64,000 nucleotides of DNA, from assembly GCA_011009095.1 (NCBI GenBank), contig VTPC01001660.1, forward strand, positions 1 through 64,000, read 5' to 3'. The notes beneath the pieces were generated by a model. That model saw only the letters and a list, made by a program, of their open reading frames with translations. It did not search any database and was not told the origin of the DNA. Shown one piece after another: positions 48,351-59,594 of this stretch. The translations under genes were made by a program, and so were the position numbers. How positions within the stretch are numbered: position 1 is the stretch's first letter; the number at the start of each line of letters is the position of its first letter. Source of the stretch: Ignelater luminosus. Taxonomy: Eukaryota; Arthropoda; Insecta; Coleoptera; Elateridae.

Positions 48351-51300
48351 CAGTTATAAAAAATGGGGATTCCCCGACAGAAAATAAACTAGGAACGTTT
48401 ATCAAGAGACAACCGATTCTGAAAAATTAAATTCTGACAAATCTGTTATTGAAGCGCAGAAAGACCTGAGGCCGCTGAAGTCTGAAGCCGGCTCTGGCAG
48501 TGCCAACAAGTCTGCAGTTAACGGTTTGTTAATTCAAGAAGATTTTCACTTGGCTGAGGGGCAATACAATTTCTGTAAATACTGTTGATAGATGCTATTA
48601 TCTTCGACTTCTCAAATTCGCATCGATAAACTTCTGGTAAATCATGTCTGTGGACTTTGAAAAGTAGATTATCGATTTTTTTTCGCTCGTTTGTTAATGC
48701 AATTGTTTTACTGCAGCCCTGTTAAATATCTGCAAGGCAATATACCAAAAAACTTCTTAAGTAATTAGTAGAGAAGCTAGAATTCCCATTTAGTTTTTCA
48801 GTTTTGGAAATAATGCGAGATTATTTTCCACTCCAAGCCTACTACGAATGAGTTGCTTTATGGACATACTCCAGTATAAAGCAATCTTAATGACTGGTAT
48901 ATCTCGAAATAAACAATGTAATCAGCTCTACATTATGTTGATACTTGTGATAGTGACCATATTGCGTTCATCTTTTATAGCACAGCGCCATACTTCTTAC
49001 ATTTTATCAACTTAAAGAAAACAAAACATAGTATACTGATACATCATAATATTATATTAACATTTAAGATCATTCAAGGTTCTATCATTGAAATAAATTC
49101 GAAGCTAATCACAAAAAGAATTTATTTATTTTGTTTAATTATATTCAATTATTTATTATTAGAAAAACCACATTTGAAATAATTTAACATTAAAAATGCA
49201 CATATTAGACAAAAATATATAGTAACAAATTATAATAACAATGACCTACAAGATTTATGTACTTGATCAGTATTTATAAAAAATTGTGTTAGAATATTTA
49301 ATAGCCCTATTTTTGATAATTACGTATCAAATCGTAATCTTTGTCACGATTTATTTATAAACAATCGAGAAAAAAATACACCAATTTCAACCTTCCACAC
49401 ATTTCTACTTTTTTTAACTCAAATGATTCAAATTAATCCAAAAAAAGCTCAAACATAACCTGCTATCGCATCAAGTCAACTAAAAACTTAATGTGTCAAT
49501 TTTATTTTTGTACATATTGTATATTATTGAAGGTGTAATAGAAACGAATCAAAATTACTTTCCGCTGAGCCTGGCAACAGTGAGTTCGGGGTGCACCGAT
49601 ATCAAGGTCGCATATTTGCAAAGTACGAGTAAAAGGCTGTCTGTGTATGTTAAAAAGCTACAGAGCGGCTACCGTTTCGCTGCGTTCTTTCATAAAAATG
49701 CAGACAAAACAAACACACGGTCGATGTAGTAATACTACTGAAATTTAGGACGGAACCAGTAGTAGTAGTAGTAATCGCTAAAGATACTACGCATCAAGTT
49801 ATTGTTTATTAAATCTTTAATGTATTTTGCTTTACACTCGATTATATAACTTGACTTTAGGGTTGTAGACCTGAGAAGCAAAATTAACCTGTACGTTTCA
49901 ACTTTATCGCAGTTATCCTTCGAAAAAAAAAGATAAAAGTTGGTTGGTTTGCGTTTGCGGGTTGGATTTATCGTGACAATTTATAAATAATCTTGTAATC
50001 GTAGAGAAAAATGCAAGATAAGAAACCACGTTTTTAATGAATGGCCGATTCGATCGTGTTAGCTCAATATTTTAGAAAATCTGTTATTTCAGGGGCACAT
50101 TCTACGCCAGCCCTAAAGCTTTATAATAATAAGATTTCAATTAAAACGAGTTAGAACTGTTTAATTTGGGTATTTTCCCTCGTAATAATCTCTATTTACT
50201 TATCTTATCGGTTATGTTATCATTTTCCTCCTAAAACACTTTAATATTACATGAAAAATAAATCAGTATGTCCTTAATTAATTAAAAATACACAGAAGAA
50301 ATTTTGTATTATAGGTATATAAAAGCAAAGAAATAACGAAAAATCATTCATTTAAAATTGTAATCGCGTAAATATACTGACACTTTAAAGAAAAGAAGAT
50401 AATTATTTCCTTATTAGCGATTAAAAGTAACTCAATTAAATTAGACCTGTTATAAAAAATAATTAAAGAATAAATTAATTAATTTTACGGCCTGTTACCC
50501 TAACAATATCAACGGCAAATATTAATAAAATCCGTCCTATAAACGCGTTCTTTAATCTTGATGTAAAATCGTTTTCTCATTTTACAACGTGTAAACACAC
50601 GATTATACCTAACTTTTTCTATCCAATTTTGTCTTAAAGTACAAAAATATATTTAAAAAGCGAATAAACTAATGCATATTTTTGAGCTTAGCGACAATAT
50701 GATACATCACACTAAAAATAAAATGAATATAAGCGTAGGTAGGCCAAAATGTTAAGACGCCATTTCTATCCCCTCATGAAAACGGGATATTGCAAAACAA
50801 CAACGAAAGGTTAATACATATAAAAGCATTATTTCTTTATTGAAAATATCTAAAAGCCACCTACCTATATTTGGAAAGTCTTTTAAATCGAAAATTCGCA
50901 CAAATATCACTCGAAATCACACAATTCGAATTGAAATTCACATCAAATATCTATTGTATGTACGTAACAACACGCCATTTTAAGACGATCGGCTTTCGGT
51001 CGCACTCGCCACTCTACTTCTGTGCTCTCTTGCCTCTCTCCTCTATTAAAAGAGTACATACTTCCACCACAAAAATGCTTGTGACGGAATATTTTCGTAG
51101 CTGACCTACAAATAGTTCATTCATGTCAAAACATAGAACTATAAAAAAATTTCTGCATCTCTCGTTCACATCATAATCATTACAAAGTAAAACGAAAAAA
51201 TTAGAGATTATCGCATTGTAAATTTTTATTTAAAAGTAAAAAAGCCGCCGCGTTGGCGTTTTTCAAATTTTTTAATTTTATACAGCATGCCATCTGTTGT

Positions 51301-51453
51301 TCAACATACTCACTTAAATTCATTGTTGTCGTATGTTCTTAGTTATCCCCAATGCAGCTACTCTTTCAATCTGTAATTAAAAGTCAGACTGTCAAAAATA
51401 AAGTTTCAATCGTATCCCAAATGTCTCACATTAAGTTTTGTGTCTATCAAGTA
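48351..51453. other. Intergenic, no recognisable gene
   Basis: AT-rich. A 60-70 codon plus-strand frame around 48390-48588 has coding-like composition (LRPLKSEAGSGSANK) but no homologue I recognise. An (AGT)n run is at 49758-49773. Frames at 49493-49729 and 50871-51104 are isolated and resemble nothing. Confidence 0.45.
49758..49773. repeat. (AGT)n microsatellite
   Basis: Five consecutive AGT units plus one base. Confidence 0.8.
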
Positions 51454-52703
51454 AAGGGTTTTCCAATAAGAGGTGTTATTTTGATATTCAAAGAAAAGTG
51501 CCATTTTTTAATATAAATGATCGGATGTTTATTTCATTATAAAGAGGAAGGTATGCCGTTAATAGTGGAAAATAACATCAGGCAAATGACCACCACGACC
51601 ACGCTTACAGGACAATATCCTTTTCATGAAATTTTCCATAACCAAATCGCAAAGTGGCTGCCCTATGTCCTCGATAGCCTCACGAATTCCATCTTTGAGG
51701 TCTTGAATCGACGCTGGGCTGTTGGCGTAGACCTTCTCTTTCACGTGGCCCCAAAGAAAGAAGTCGCAAGGTGTTAAATCACAAGATCTCGGTGGCCAAT
51801 TGTGATCACCTCTTCGAGAGATAACACGGTCCGGAAACTTTTTCCGTAAAAGATCAATGGTTTCGTTGCTTGTGTGGCACGTAGCGCCGTCTTGTTGAAA
51901 GTAAACGTTGTCCAGATCAATACCATCCAATTCCGGCCATAAAAAATCGTTAATCATCTCTCGGTAGCGCAATCCAGTCACCGTAACTGTTGCTCCAGCC
52001 TCATTTTCGAAAAAGTAAGGTCCAATGACTCCGCCGGACCATAAACCGCACCAAACAGTCACACGTTGAGGATAGAGAGACTTTTCAACAATAACTCTTG
52101 GATTTTCTGAGCCCCAGATCCGACAATTTTGCTTGTTGACGAAGCCACCGAGGTGGAAATGGGCCTCATCACTCAAGATGATTTTTCGATGGAATTCTGG
52201 ATCATTTTCATGCATTTCAACGACCCAATCAGCAAAGACACGACGTTGTTGATGATCGGCCGGCTTGAGTTCTTGTGTTAACTGGACTTTATAAGCCTTA
52301 AGACCCAAATCTTTATGCAAAATACGGTGTAATGACGTTTAACACTTTCGGCTACAACAGCAATATTCTCGGCTGTTCTTGAGCGACGTGCACGGGTTTT
52401 ATTCTTCACATCACTAACTTGTCCCAAGAGCTCGAATTTTTTCACCAATTTCTGTATTGCGGTCCGACAAGGTGCTTCACGGTGACCCAAAAATGTTCGA
52501 GTTTTACGAACCGCCTCTGCCAAATTTTCACCATTTTTATAGTGAATTTTAATAATTTCAATGCGTTGTTGAAGCGTGTATCGTTCCATATTTATTAATG
52601 GCGTAGTTTCTACTTGTCAAATGTCAAAAAATGATAGCTTCAAAAGTGACATCTACCGAAATAGCGGGCTATTCAAAATAACACCTCTTATTGGAAAACC
52701 CTT
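51454..52703 (-). mobile_element. Nearly complete mariner-like element, DD41D group (rosa/visitor-like)
   Basis: Inverted ends AAGGGTTTTCCAATAAGAGG (left) and the exact complement (right) extend for about 30 bp, with TA on both sides (51452-51453, 52704-52705). Length 1250 bp is standard for mariner. The transposase on the minus strand is interrupted by one apparent frameshift only. Well-preserved TIRs and TA duplications suggest a recent insertion. Confidence 0.93.
51559..52589 (-). pseudogene. mariner-like DD41D transposase with one frameshift
   Basis: The N-terminal part (52589-52278) has the helix-turn-helix region MERYTLQQRIEIIKIHYKNG and a basic linker; the rest (52320-51559) has ILSDEAHFHLGG (first Asp), YFQQDGATCHTS (second Asp), PPRSCDLTPCDFFLWG (third Asp) and VKEKVYANSP. 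Counting from the second Asp to the Asp of TPCD gives 41 intervening residues, hence DD41D. The two parts overlap in different frames near 52310-52320, so a single indel separates them; whether this is a mutation or a sequencing error cannot be told. All three catalytic residues are intact. Confidence 0.92.
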
Positions 52704-52885
52704 TATATCGTCGCCAAGAACACGAAGTGTGGGTCCTCAGATTTACTGATTTTACAGAAAGCAGTTACAAGATCTTTGAATGGTCTCTACATCATAATTC
52801 TTACCAATAAGTCGTTTTCTATGCGGTTTTGATAATAGTCCAGATAACGAAGGGGTTATAGAAGATATGGAATGGGGGAGAATTT

Positions 52886-53160
52886 TTCTTCTGAGGAATG
52901 TGTTGGGGGTAGTTAGGAGGCAGATACTAAAAGATGCTAAAAGTCTCCGCTCCTAGCCCTGTCGCTTCACGGGGAAGGGGGGTGGTGGAAAGGTCCCTGT
53001 TTTCAGTTTTTTGCTTATAACTCGGAAATGGTGCGTCGTACGGTAAAAAGTATTCTCTACAAAATTAAAGGTAACTAAATTTCCTACAAGAATGTCTATA
53101 TTTATTCTCTTCCTACCTGTTATAGGTTTTGAGATATTCGCCAGCGAAAATCCATAAATT
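52886..53160. repeat. Long direct repeat, unit 1
   Basis: Shares with unit 2 (53402-53665) the blocks TGTTGGGGG, CCCTGTCGCTTCA, GCTTATAACTCGGAAATGGT, CAAGAATGT and GAGATATTCG in the same order and orientation. About 80% identical by eye. No coding potential. Confidence 0.8.
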
Positions 53161-53401
53161 TCGAAAAACTTTTTGCTTCACATTTTTTGTCAAACTTGTC
53201 CTTCTAACTCCTCTGCCTTATGTTTTACAGAAAAGTCGTCGGATAGGAAATTGTAGAGCATTCAGTCTCCTTTAAAAATATGTAACAGTCACTAATTTAT
53301 CTTCTACAGGTCAGAAATTACAGCAATTTGAAGTTTTCGGATAACTTTCGTAATTTCTCAAGAAAAGTCAATTAATGCCCAAAAGGGGGTTTTAGAGGAA
53401 T

Positions 53402-53665
53402 CCTTCTCTTGAGGTATGTGTTGGGGGATAGCTAGGAGGCAAAGATACTAAAAGTCCCCGCCCCTATCCCTGTCGCTTCAGGGGGGGGGGGTGATGGATA
53501 GGTCCCTTTCATATGTTTTTCGCTTATAACTCGGAAATGGTGCGCCGTACGGTGAAAAGTATTCCTTACAAAATAAAAGATAATTAAGTTTCATACAAGA
53601 ATGTTTATATCCATCTTCTTCCTATGTGTTATAATTTCCGAGATATTCGTCAGTACAAATTGATA
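53402..53665. repeat. Long direct repeat, unit 2
   Basis: Second copy of the 52886-53160 unit, about 515 bp downstream, with a G10 run near 53480. The 240 bp between the units are also low-complexity and non-coding. Confidence 0.8.
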
Positions 53666-54252
53666 ATCCGCTTTTGAGCATTCATTGACTGAACTATAAA
53701 GAATGCAAAAAAATTAGTTACACAATCAATGTTGTCAACTTGGCTTATTTACGGCTAAATCTAGCATATTTCATTTATGTTTTGCTTGGAAATTTTAAGA
53801 AATGCTTATAACTTGAAATCTAACTTATTTATTTAGATAAATCGGCAATAAGTAAGCTGTTTTATGCTCATAATTTCCTTAAATTTAAGATAGAAAAATA
53901 CTTTTATCTAAAGAAAATTCATTACAAGTTAGAGTATATCACGAAATTGTATACAATTACGAGTAAGTATGCTGGTCGTAGCTTTACATCGTTAGATAAC
54001 CAGAAAACAAAGCTTGGTCGGGCAAATAAAATTTCTAATATGGCAAGAATATTTTTCCTATTATTTTACTATTCCTTTGCCATTATTACAGAGCGGGCAA
54101 AATATATTTTAGAGTGGACATTTCCCTCCCTGGTCTTCCTCTAGCTAAGGCCCTGCAAATAGCGATCGCGATATTTATTCCATACAGTCTCTATACAGAG
54201 GGATTATTTTATCCGTTTACAGCACCCATTACATTTGTACTTTTTTAGCGTA

Positions 54253-54439
54253 CTATTGGCTTCAAAATGAACTAGGACACTGGCTAACTACTATGATTAG
54301 AAAATGTAAGTATTTTTCCTAGTGTAAATGCGACTTTAGCTGTCAAATAATCCATGGGTAAAGGTATTTTAGCCGAGATTAAATGTAGATATTACAATGC
54401 GCAAAATTAAAGTGTCCTAGTTCATTTTGAAACCAATAG
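54253..54439. mobile_element. Small MITE with 28-bp inverted ends
   Basis: CTATTGGCTTCAAAATGAAC at the left and GTTCATTTTGAAACCAATAG at the right, TA on both sides (54251-54252, 54440-54441). 187 bp, non-coding, TA target, so Tc1/mariner-related. Confidence 0.85.
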
Positions 54440-55123
54440 TACATCATAGATATTGACATTTTGCCAAAAAATTAAATAAATTTGGATCAAAGTGATTGAA
54501 GTTGCAATTTTTGTTTGAAAATACGCACAAGACCTTCCTATGTCGACTAGGAGTCTGCATTGGACTGATTTAAAGCCAGAGGGGGGCCATGTAGAGGGTT
54601 CTTGATTAATTGTTATACCACTGTTAATATCTAGCTTATCTTTTACAGAAAATCTTATTTTTTACATCTATACAATCGTATGCCAGACCGAAGATTGAAC
54701 CGAAATGTCGTATGTCTTATATCTGTTTGTGAGAGTTGTGTGCCACAGCATTTGAGATACGCCGCTGTCCAAGTTTTCCAATGGCTCATTGCTTAGCCAG
54801 TTTGAGATCCGACACATTTCATATGAGAGACAAGATTTTACTTAATATAACGTCACTTTGGGGACGTAGCCCAGGAATCGAATTTTTTGAGATGCGACAC
54901 TTTGTTTATCTCAGTTACAAAGTGCACACTGTACAACGGGAAGTAGGAAACATCCATTTGATATTTTGACAAATAACGACGATGTAGCCGAAAGTTAACA
55001 CACCTGCATGCAGCTTTGAGAAGCGATAACTTCGTAACTAAGACGAATCGACTATAGGGTTCATTTGAAAAATACTTTCTGCTCATTGCATTGGGCTCTT
55101 TAGCTTTTTCCGTTGACGTCCAT

Positions 55124-56110
55124 CTACGAACAGCTTCCCATGCCTGTTACTGAGATAATCAGTTCAGATCTGACATTGCTGTTCTTTGTTTCATGTATCA
55201 GAGCTTCTTTAAGAAAACACTCAGGTATTCCTAGAGCCGACTCTGGTTCAGAGAATGAGTTTTCCGATTCTAGTTTAGCTAAACTATCGACGTCTTCGTT
55301 GCCTACATGTCCACTATGACCTGGCACTCAAATTAGTTTAATTGTATTTCGGTCTGCCAGCGCGTGAAGGCATTTCGTTACAAGTTTTGACGTCACTCTT
55401 ACCCCCTCAAAAGCCTTGAGTGCCGCTTGACGTTGTGTGTTATATGTAAATCTGTTTGTTTGTAAGCTTTCTTCTCAGGTTTTCGTCTAGGTGCCTTAGT
55501 ATTGCATATACTTCTGCCTGAAAGATTATGTGATATTTACCTAGGGAGAACCCGAACTCCACCTTCGGTTTTATCCATATATTCCGTGTCTTGCCAAGAA
55601 CTTTGATCTGTTTGTAAACCAGATAAGCTCATCAGATGGTATTTGTTCAGTATTGTTCCTGATTTTTATCCAGGTGTGTTGCTGAGGTACTATAGTCCGA
55701 TTCCATACCTTTTTCCAGATTAAGCAGTCTGTAGTTCTCAGGTTTCCTGCGTTCTAGAGTGTATGCAAGTCATTCTCATGGTTCCTGTTATTCCCTAACA
55801 AACCAATCTTGAAATCTTGGATAGTTAGATTTTATTGTTTGGTCGTAGCGTTTTGCCCCGCCACACCAGAGCGCTGATCTAATTACTCTAAGTATACAAC
55901 CAATGTATCATACTAGGTCTGAGTTCCCAGGTTTTTCAATACATTCGTCTAGTCTGGTGATGTGTTGGTTTCATATATTTTTGGAACCCAATATCACTCT
56001 AAGGCGTTTAACCTCCCCCGTTCATATAAAGTTAGATGGTCAAGTCCCTCTAACTATCTTCTATTGGTAAAGGGCACTATTGCTGTTTTCTGGAGATAAA
56101 ACAAAGGTCT
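55124..56110 (-). pseudogene. Non-LTR retrotransposon relic (RT end and RNase H)
   Basis: Reading the minus strand: a degraded stretch around 55890-55850 (RSALWCGGAKR) like the end of a jockey/I-type ORF2, then FQAEVYAILRHLDENLRRK (55520-55460), the Glu block of RNase H, and finally PGHSGHVGNEDVDSLAK (55327-55275), the RNase H C-terminal block. Several stops and shifts. No poly(A) end was identified. Confidence 0.75.
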
Positions 56111-56304
56111 ATTAGTGCCAACACTTTAATTCCCTTATTTACTAGTATACATATTCTGGGAGTTCCGTGCGTGTCACTACAAACTAGTTCATTACCTACC
56201 TTACCGAGATCTTGACTTTGAAAATCCAAAGTTCTTAGATGGGGAAAATGTCATAGCATTGCTTCATCACTTTTCAAAGCACCGAGGTCGCTATTCTGCT
56301 ACGA

Positions 56305-56402
56305 GTTGTGGGCATCTCCCGGCAGATTTCTCCCGGCGGCCTTTCCCCGGCATGGACTTTTCCCGGTACGAAATCTTCCCGGTACGGATCTCTCCCGGCA
56401 TA
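56305..56402. repeat. Imperfect tandem CTCCCGG/TTCCCGG repeat
   Basis: Six CCCGG motifs spaced roughly 13-17 bp apart (CTCCCGGCAGATT, CTCCCGGCGGCCTTT, CCCCGGCATGGA, TTCCCGGTACGAAAT, TTCCCGGTACGGAT, CTCCCGGCATA). Non-coding. Confidence 0.75.
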
Positions 56403-56459
56403 CACGTAAAATTGGGGTTTCATCCATGCTTAGTCCACAATATCATACAGCAACGTAAT

Positions 56460-56755
56460 ATTGAGCTAGTTATAACCTCTAACCCAACTTTTAACCTAAC
56501 CATTGACCTCACTTCTATCCTAACCTCTAACCTAACCTCTCACCTAACCTCTAACTTAACCTCTAACTTAACATCTAACCTAACATCTAACCTAACCTCT
56601 AACCTAACCTCTAATCTAACCTCTAACGTAACCTCTAACCTAACCTCTCACCTAACCTCTAACCTAACATCTAACCTAACCTCTAACCAAACCTCTAATC
56701 TAACCTCTAACCTAACCTCTAACCTAACCTCTCACCTAACCTCTAACCTAATACA
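56460..56755. repeat. Telomere-like tandem array, 12-bp unit CTAACCTAACCT
   Basis: About two dozen copies of a 12-bp unit with minor variants (TCACCT, CATCTAA, TCTAACTT). The complement is TTAGG plus TTAGAGG, related to the insect telomere repeat TTAGG. The open frame across it (repeating NLTS) is a by-product of the 12-bp period. Confidence 0.85.
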
Positions 56756-57330
56756 GCAATACGCCAACCGTTGCTAACAAAGAGTACTAGATTTTATAGT
56801 TTTGTACCTTAGATCATATATACTTACGTAGATAAAGACTTCAGCCACAAGGTTGTGCCAAGATTTGCATTAATTTGTCATTGTGAGACATGCGCAGTGT
56901 GTTTTCCGTGATTTTGCATTGTCCAAAAAGCAGTGTCGTCCGTAAACTTGAAAAGTTTAAACTTTACTAGTAAAATTTGTAGAACTAGAAAATGCAGCCT
57001 AAAATGACCTGAAGTCTTGTTTAGTTAGTATTCCTTATACTGCACGGCCTACAGTCTTGCAAATCAGAGAAAATCATATTTTCAATCAGGTTTTTCATTA
57101 TAAATATTTTGCTACCTTTAGTTCTGTATTTTATAGGTGCTTTTCACAGAACATTTTTTAAATAATGAATAACTGTTTTATTTGTATTCTAAATTTATTT
57201 TTCTTTGTTCCTGGGTCCATATAATAATTTATAGATACAAGGATAAATAAAAATAACATTAATGCTGCCTTTTGCGGCATATTTAGGTTGTCCTTGTAGG
57301 AAACTTGCGTAAGCACACCAATGAGTTTTG

Positions 57331-57353
57331 AGAGAGAGGGAGAGAGAGAGAGA
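57331..57353. repeat. (GA)n microsatellite
   Basis: GAGAGAGAGGGAGAGAGAGA run at the left edge of the GC-rich segment. Confidence 0.8.
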
Positions 57354-57379
57354 AAATCAACGCAAATGCCACCATTTAG

Positions 57380-58440
57380 GTGGCTGCCATTTAGGAAACT
57401 TAATTCCTCTATGGCTGGAGAATTTGGAAAAACGGATAGTCGTCAACATCATGTCAGGCACCAAGCAGTCCGCACGCCCGTCAACGGCGATGATGGTCTG
57501 GTGGCGACGGTGGAGCAGGCCGGAAGCAGGGTCCTCCAGAATCCCCGCCGATGTTGATGACCCATGTACAGGTGGAATGCCCAAGGACAGCCAGCGAGCC
57601 GTCACACAGTGACGACGATTGTGGTAACACGATGCGGTGGTTCTTTTCTGGACGGTGTTGGTGTTGTGTAGTGAGGGGTGTGAGAGTGTGTATATGTTGG
57701 AGTAGTGATGTGTGGGTGTCTAGGTGTGCATAGTGTGCCGTGGACTAATGCAGAAACTGTTCCGGCATTTGCCTTCACCAATAGGGAAACCATGGAAAAC
57801 CCTAGTGAGAACAGTGTGGTGGGTGATTGCGGAATGCGGCGTGGAGGAGTTGGGATGGGTGTGGTGTGTCGGGAATTATTGGCGGGAGGTTGTTGGCGGG
57901 AAGTTATAGGCGGGAAAGGATTTGGCGGGAAGTGTAGCGGATAGGCGACGAATTTCCGGGCGCAGTGGAATTGGTGCCTTGAGGAGCCTCGGGCTCAAGG
58001 GTTTGGGTGGGAAAAGGAATTGGGTTGGTCGCGGCCCGGTAGCTACCCGGGCCGGTCGGAAGAGGCTGAGATGAGTGGATGATGGTGGCCGGGCCTACGC
58101 ACCCCTACGCAGGCGCCGGTTGGTGGTGGAGCGGCCGTTGATCCATCTACTGCATCTTGGGTTGGGTTGGAAGTGTGGCGGTCGCGGTCCTCAAGCTCCC
58201 CAATTCCTGAAGACCGACGGTCGGGTGGGATGATGCAGCAGTGCGACCTCAAGTCGCCCCGTTGGCGGTGGAAATTGGGCCAGGCCTGTGCCCCCCAATC
58301 CACAGACTCTGGAGGGTGGGATGGCGGTAGCCCCCGACTACCGCGCTGTTGGTTGAGCCCGTACTATTCGTCGCCGATGCACTACACTCGCGCTGGAGAC
58401 CGGGTCGACTGCCTCGCTTCGCACTCGAAGCCGGACTGTG
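57380..58440. other. GC-rich, CpG-containing segment of unknown origin
   Basis: Sharply GC-richer than all surrounding DNA. Repeats of GGCGGGAAG occur near 57880-57935, and a near-palindrome GGCCCGGTAGCTACCCGGGC lies at 58037. Overlapping frames on both strands (e.g. 58167-58448, 58303-58043) reflect lack of stops in GC-rich DNA; no protein family is recognised. It could be the untranslated part of a non-LTR retrotransposon or a CpG-rich promoter-distal element. Confidence 0.5.
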
Positions 58441-58597
58441 ATTTTTGAAGTTACGAAATTTTACTTATTGAATGTTGGCACAAACCAAATGCATTAGCTA
58501 AATGCAGAAGGCGTTATGTACGTAGTATATTATATGATCTAAGTTTTGTGCGCATTTCGAGTTTATAATAATGTTGGTAGTTCTGAATTACTAACTA

Positions 58598-58779
58598 TGA
58601 CGTCATTTCATTCTTATAACGTAAAAATTCTATTGAATGTTTTTCTCGCGGTTTTCTGTCTAGGAGTTGAAGCGTTGCAAGTGGAGCAAATGATCACGTG
58701 ATACAGAGAGTAAACAGAGTTTCCAGTGTATCATCTGTGGTGGAACTCTGCCGAAATGCAATGCAATCCAGTGACGTCA
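58598..58779. promoter_or_regulatory. Candidate promoter elements: two CRE palindromes and an E-box
   Basis: TGACGTCA at 58598-58605 and again at 58772-58779, and CACGTG at 58695-58700 within TGATCACGTGATA. They lie 0.8-1.0 kb upstream of the second gene's ATG. CRE is bound by CREB/ATF proteins and CACGTG by bHLH factors; function here is inferred only. Confidence 0.35.
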
Positions 58780-59594
58780 TGCGATGCAATGCGATGGAAA
58801 TTTGAATTTTTTCTAAGATTTAAGTTTCAATAACCTCAAACTTATAAACTGACATTTAAACTTGTCAAGTTTAAGGTAAATCAACAGCGCCTCTAGCGGA
58901 GAGAAAATCGTTATTGAGTTCAATTTGCGATCGTTCTTTGTTTGGTGTCGGTACTTTGTATCACAATCAACTGGCTTTGCTGCAGATAGACACAACACGA
59001 AAGTCTTGCACATTGATGTCACACTCAAACTTTAAACAACAATACATAACTAATCCTGATACAAAACAGGACTTAGACCATTTGAATTCCATTTCAACGA
59101 GCTACAAATGTATGTTAAAAAATAAACTGCGATTTTTGTGTTGTGATCTTCTTTAAACTTCATCAAAACGGTTTGAACTTTCTTAATATTACGGATTAGT
59201 TCTTTATAATGGCAACGCTGTTAGATTATTGAAACATGTAAGGATAGAAACGCCGAAAGGACAGAAAACTGTAATAACCTCTCGTCGCTCTCGTTAAGCT
59301 TTACCGTCAATATTAAAAAGAGTAAGAAGCTTCTTTATTAGAATTTGATGGAATAAAGATAGTTTTGACAGATGATAATAAAATAAATATTTAGAAGGTT
59401 TGTAGCTTAAAAGAACTTATATCATTATTATCTACAAAACGAGAAAAATGTATTTGTTTATAAAAGCTTCCAAGCTGGAACTTCTATTTATGAATGTATT
59501 CTTGTTTATTTTACTAATTCTAAATATTGGTTATTCTTATCAGATTTCTGTTCTTTTCTGTAACTTTATAAGTAAGCAATTTTTATAATTTTAG
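58780..59594 (+). other. Upstream region / probable 5' UTR intron of the second gene
   Basis: The ATG-containing exon begins after acceptor TAATTTTAG (59594), so a non-coding first exon lies upstream. A possible donor GTAAGG is at 59238. The transcription start cannot be placed. A plus-strand frame at 58914-59156 resembles no known protein. Confidence 0.4.

Noticed and set aside
56259-56777. 172-codon open frame with repeated NLTS units
   Set aside because: It is the translation of a 12-bp tandem repeat, whose period is a multiple of three; not a gene.
57321-58448. Several overlapping open frames on both strands
   Set aside because: They overlap each other in GC-rich DNA where stops are rare, show no domain and have no consistent splice partners.
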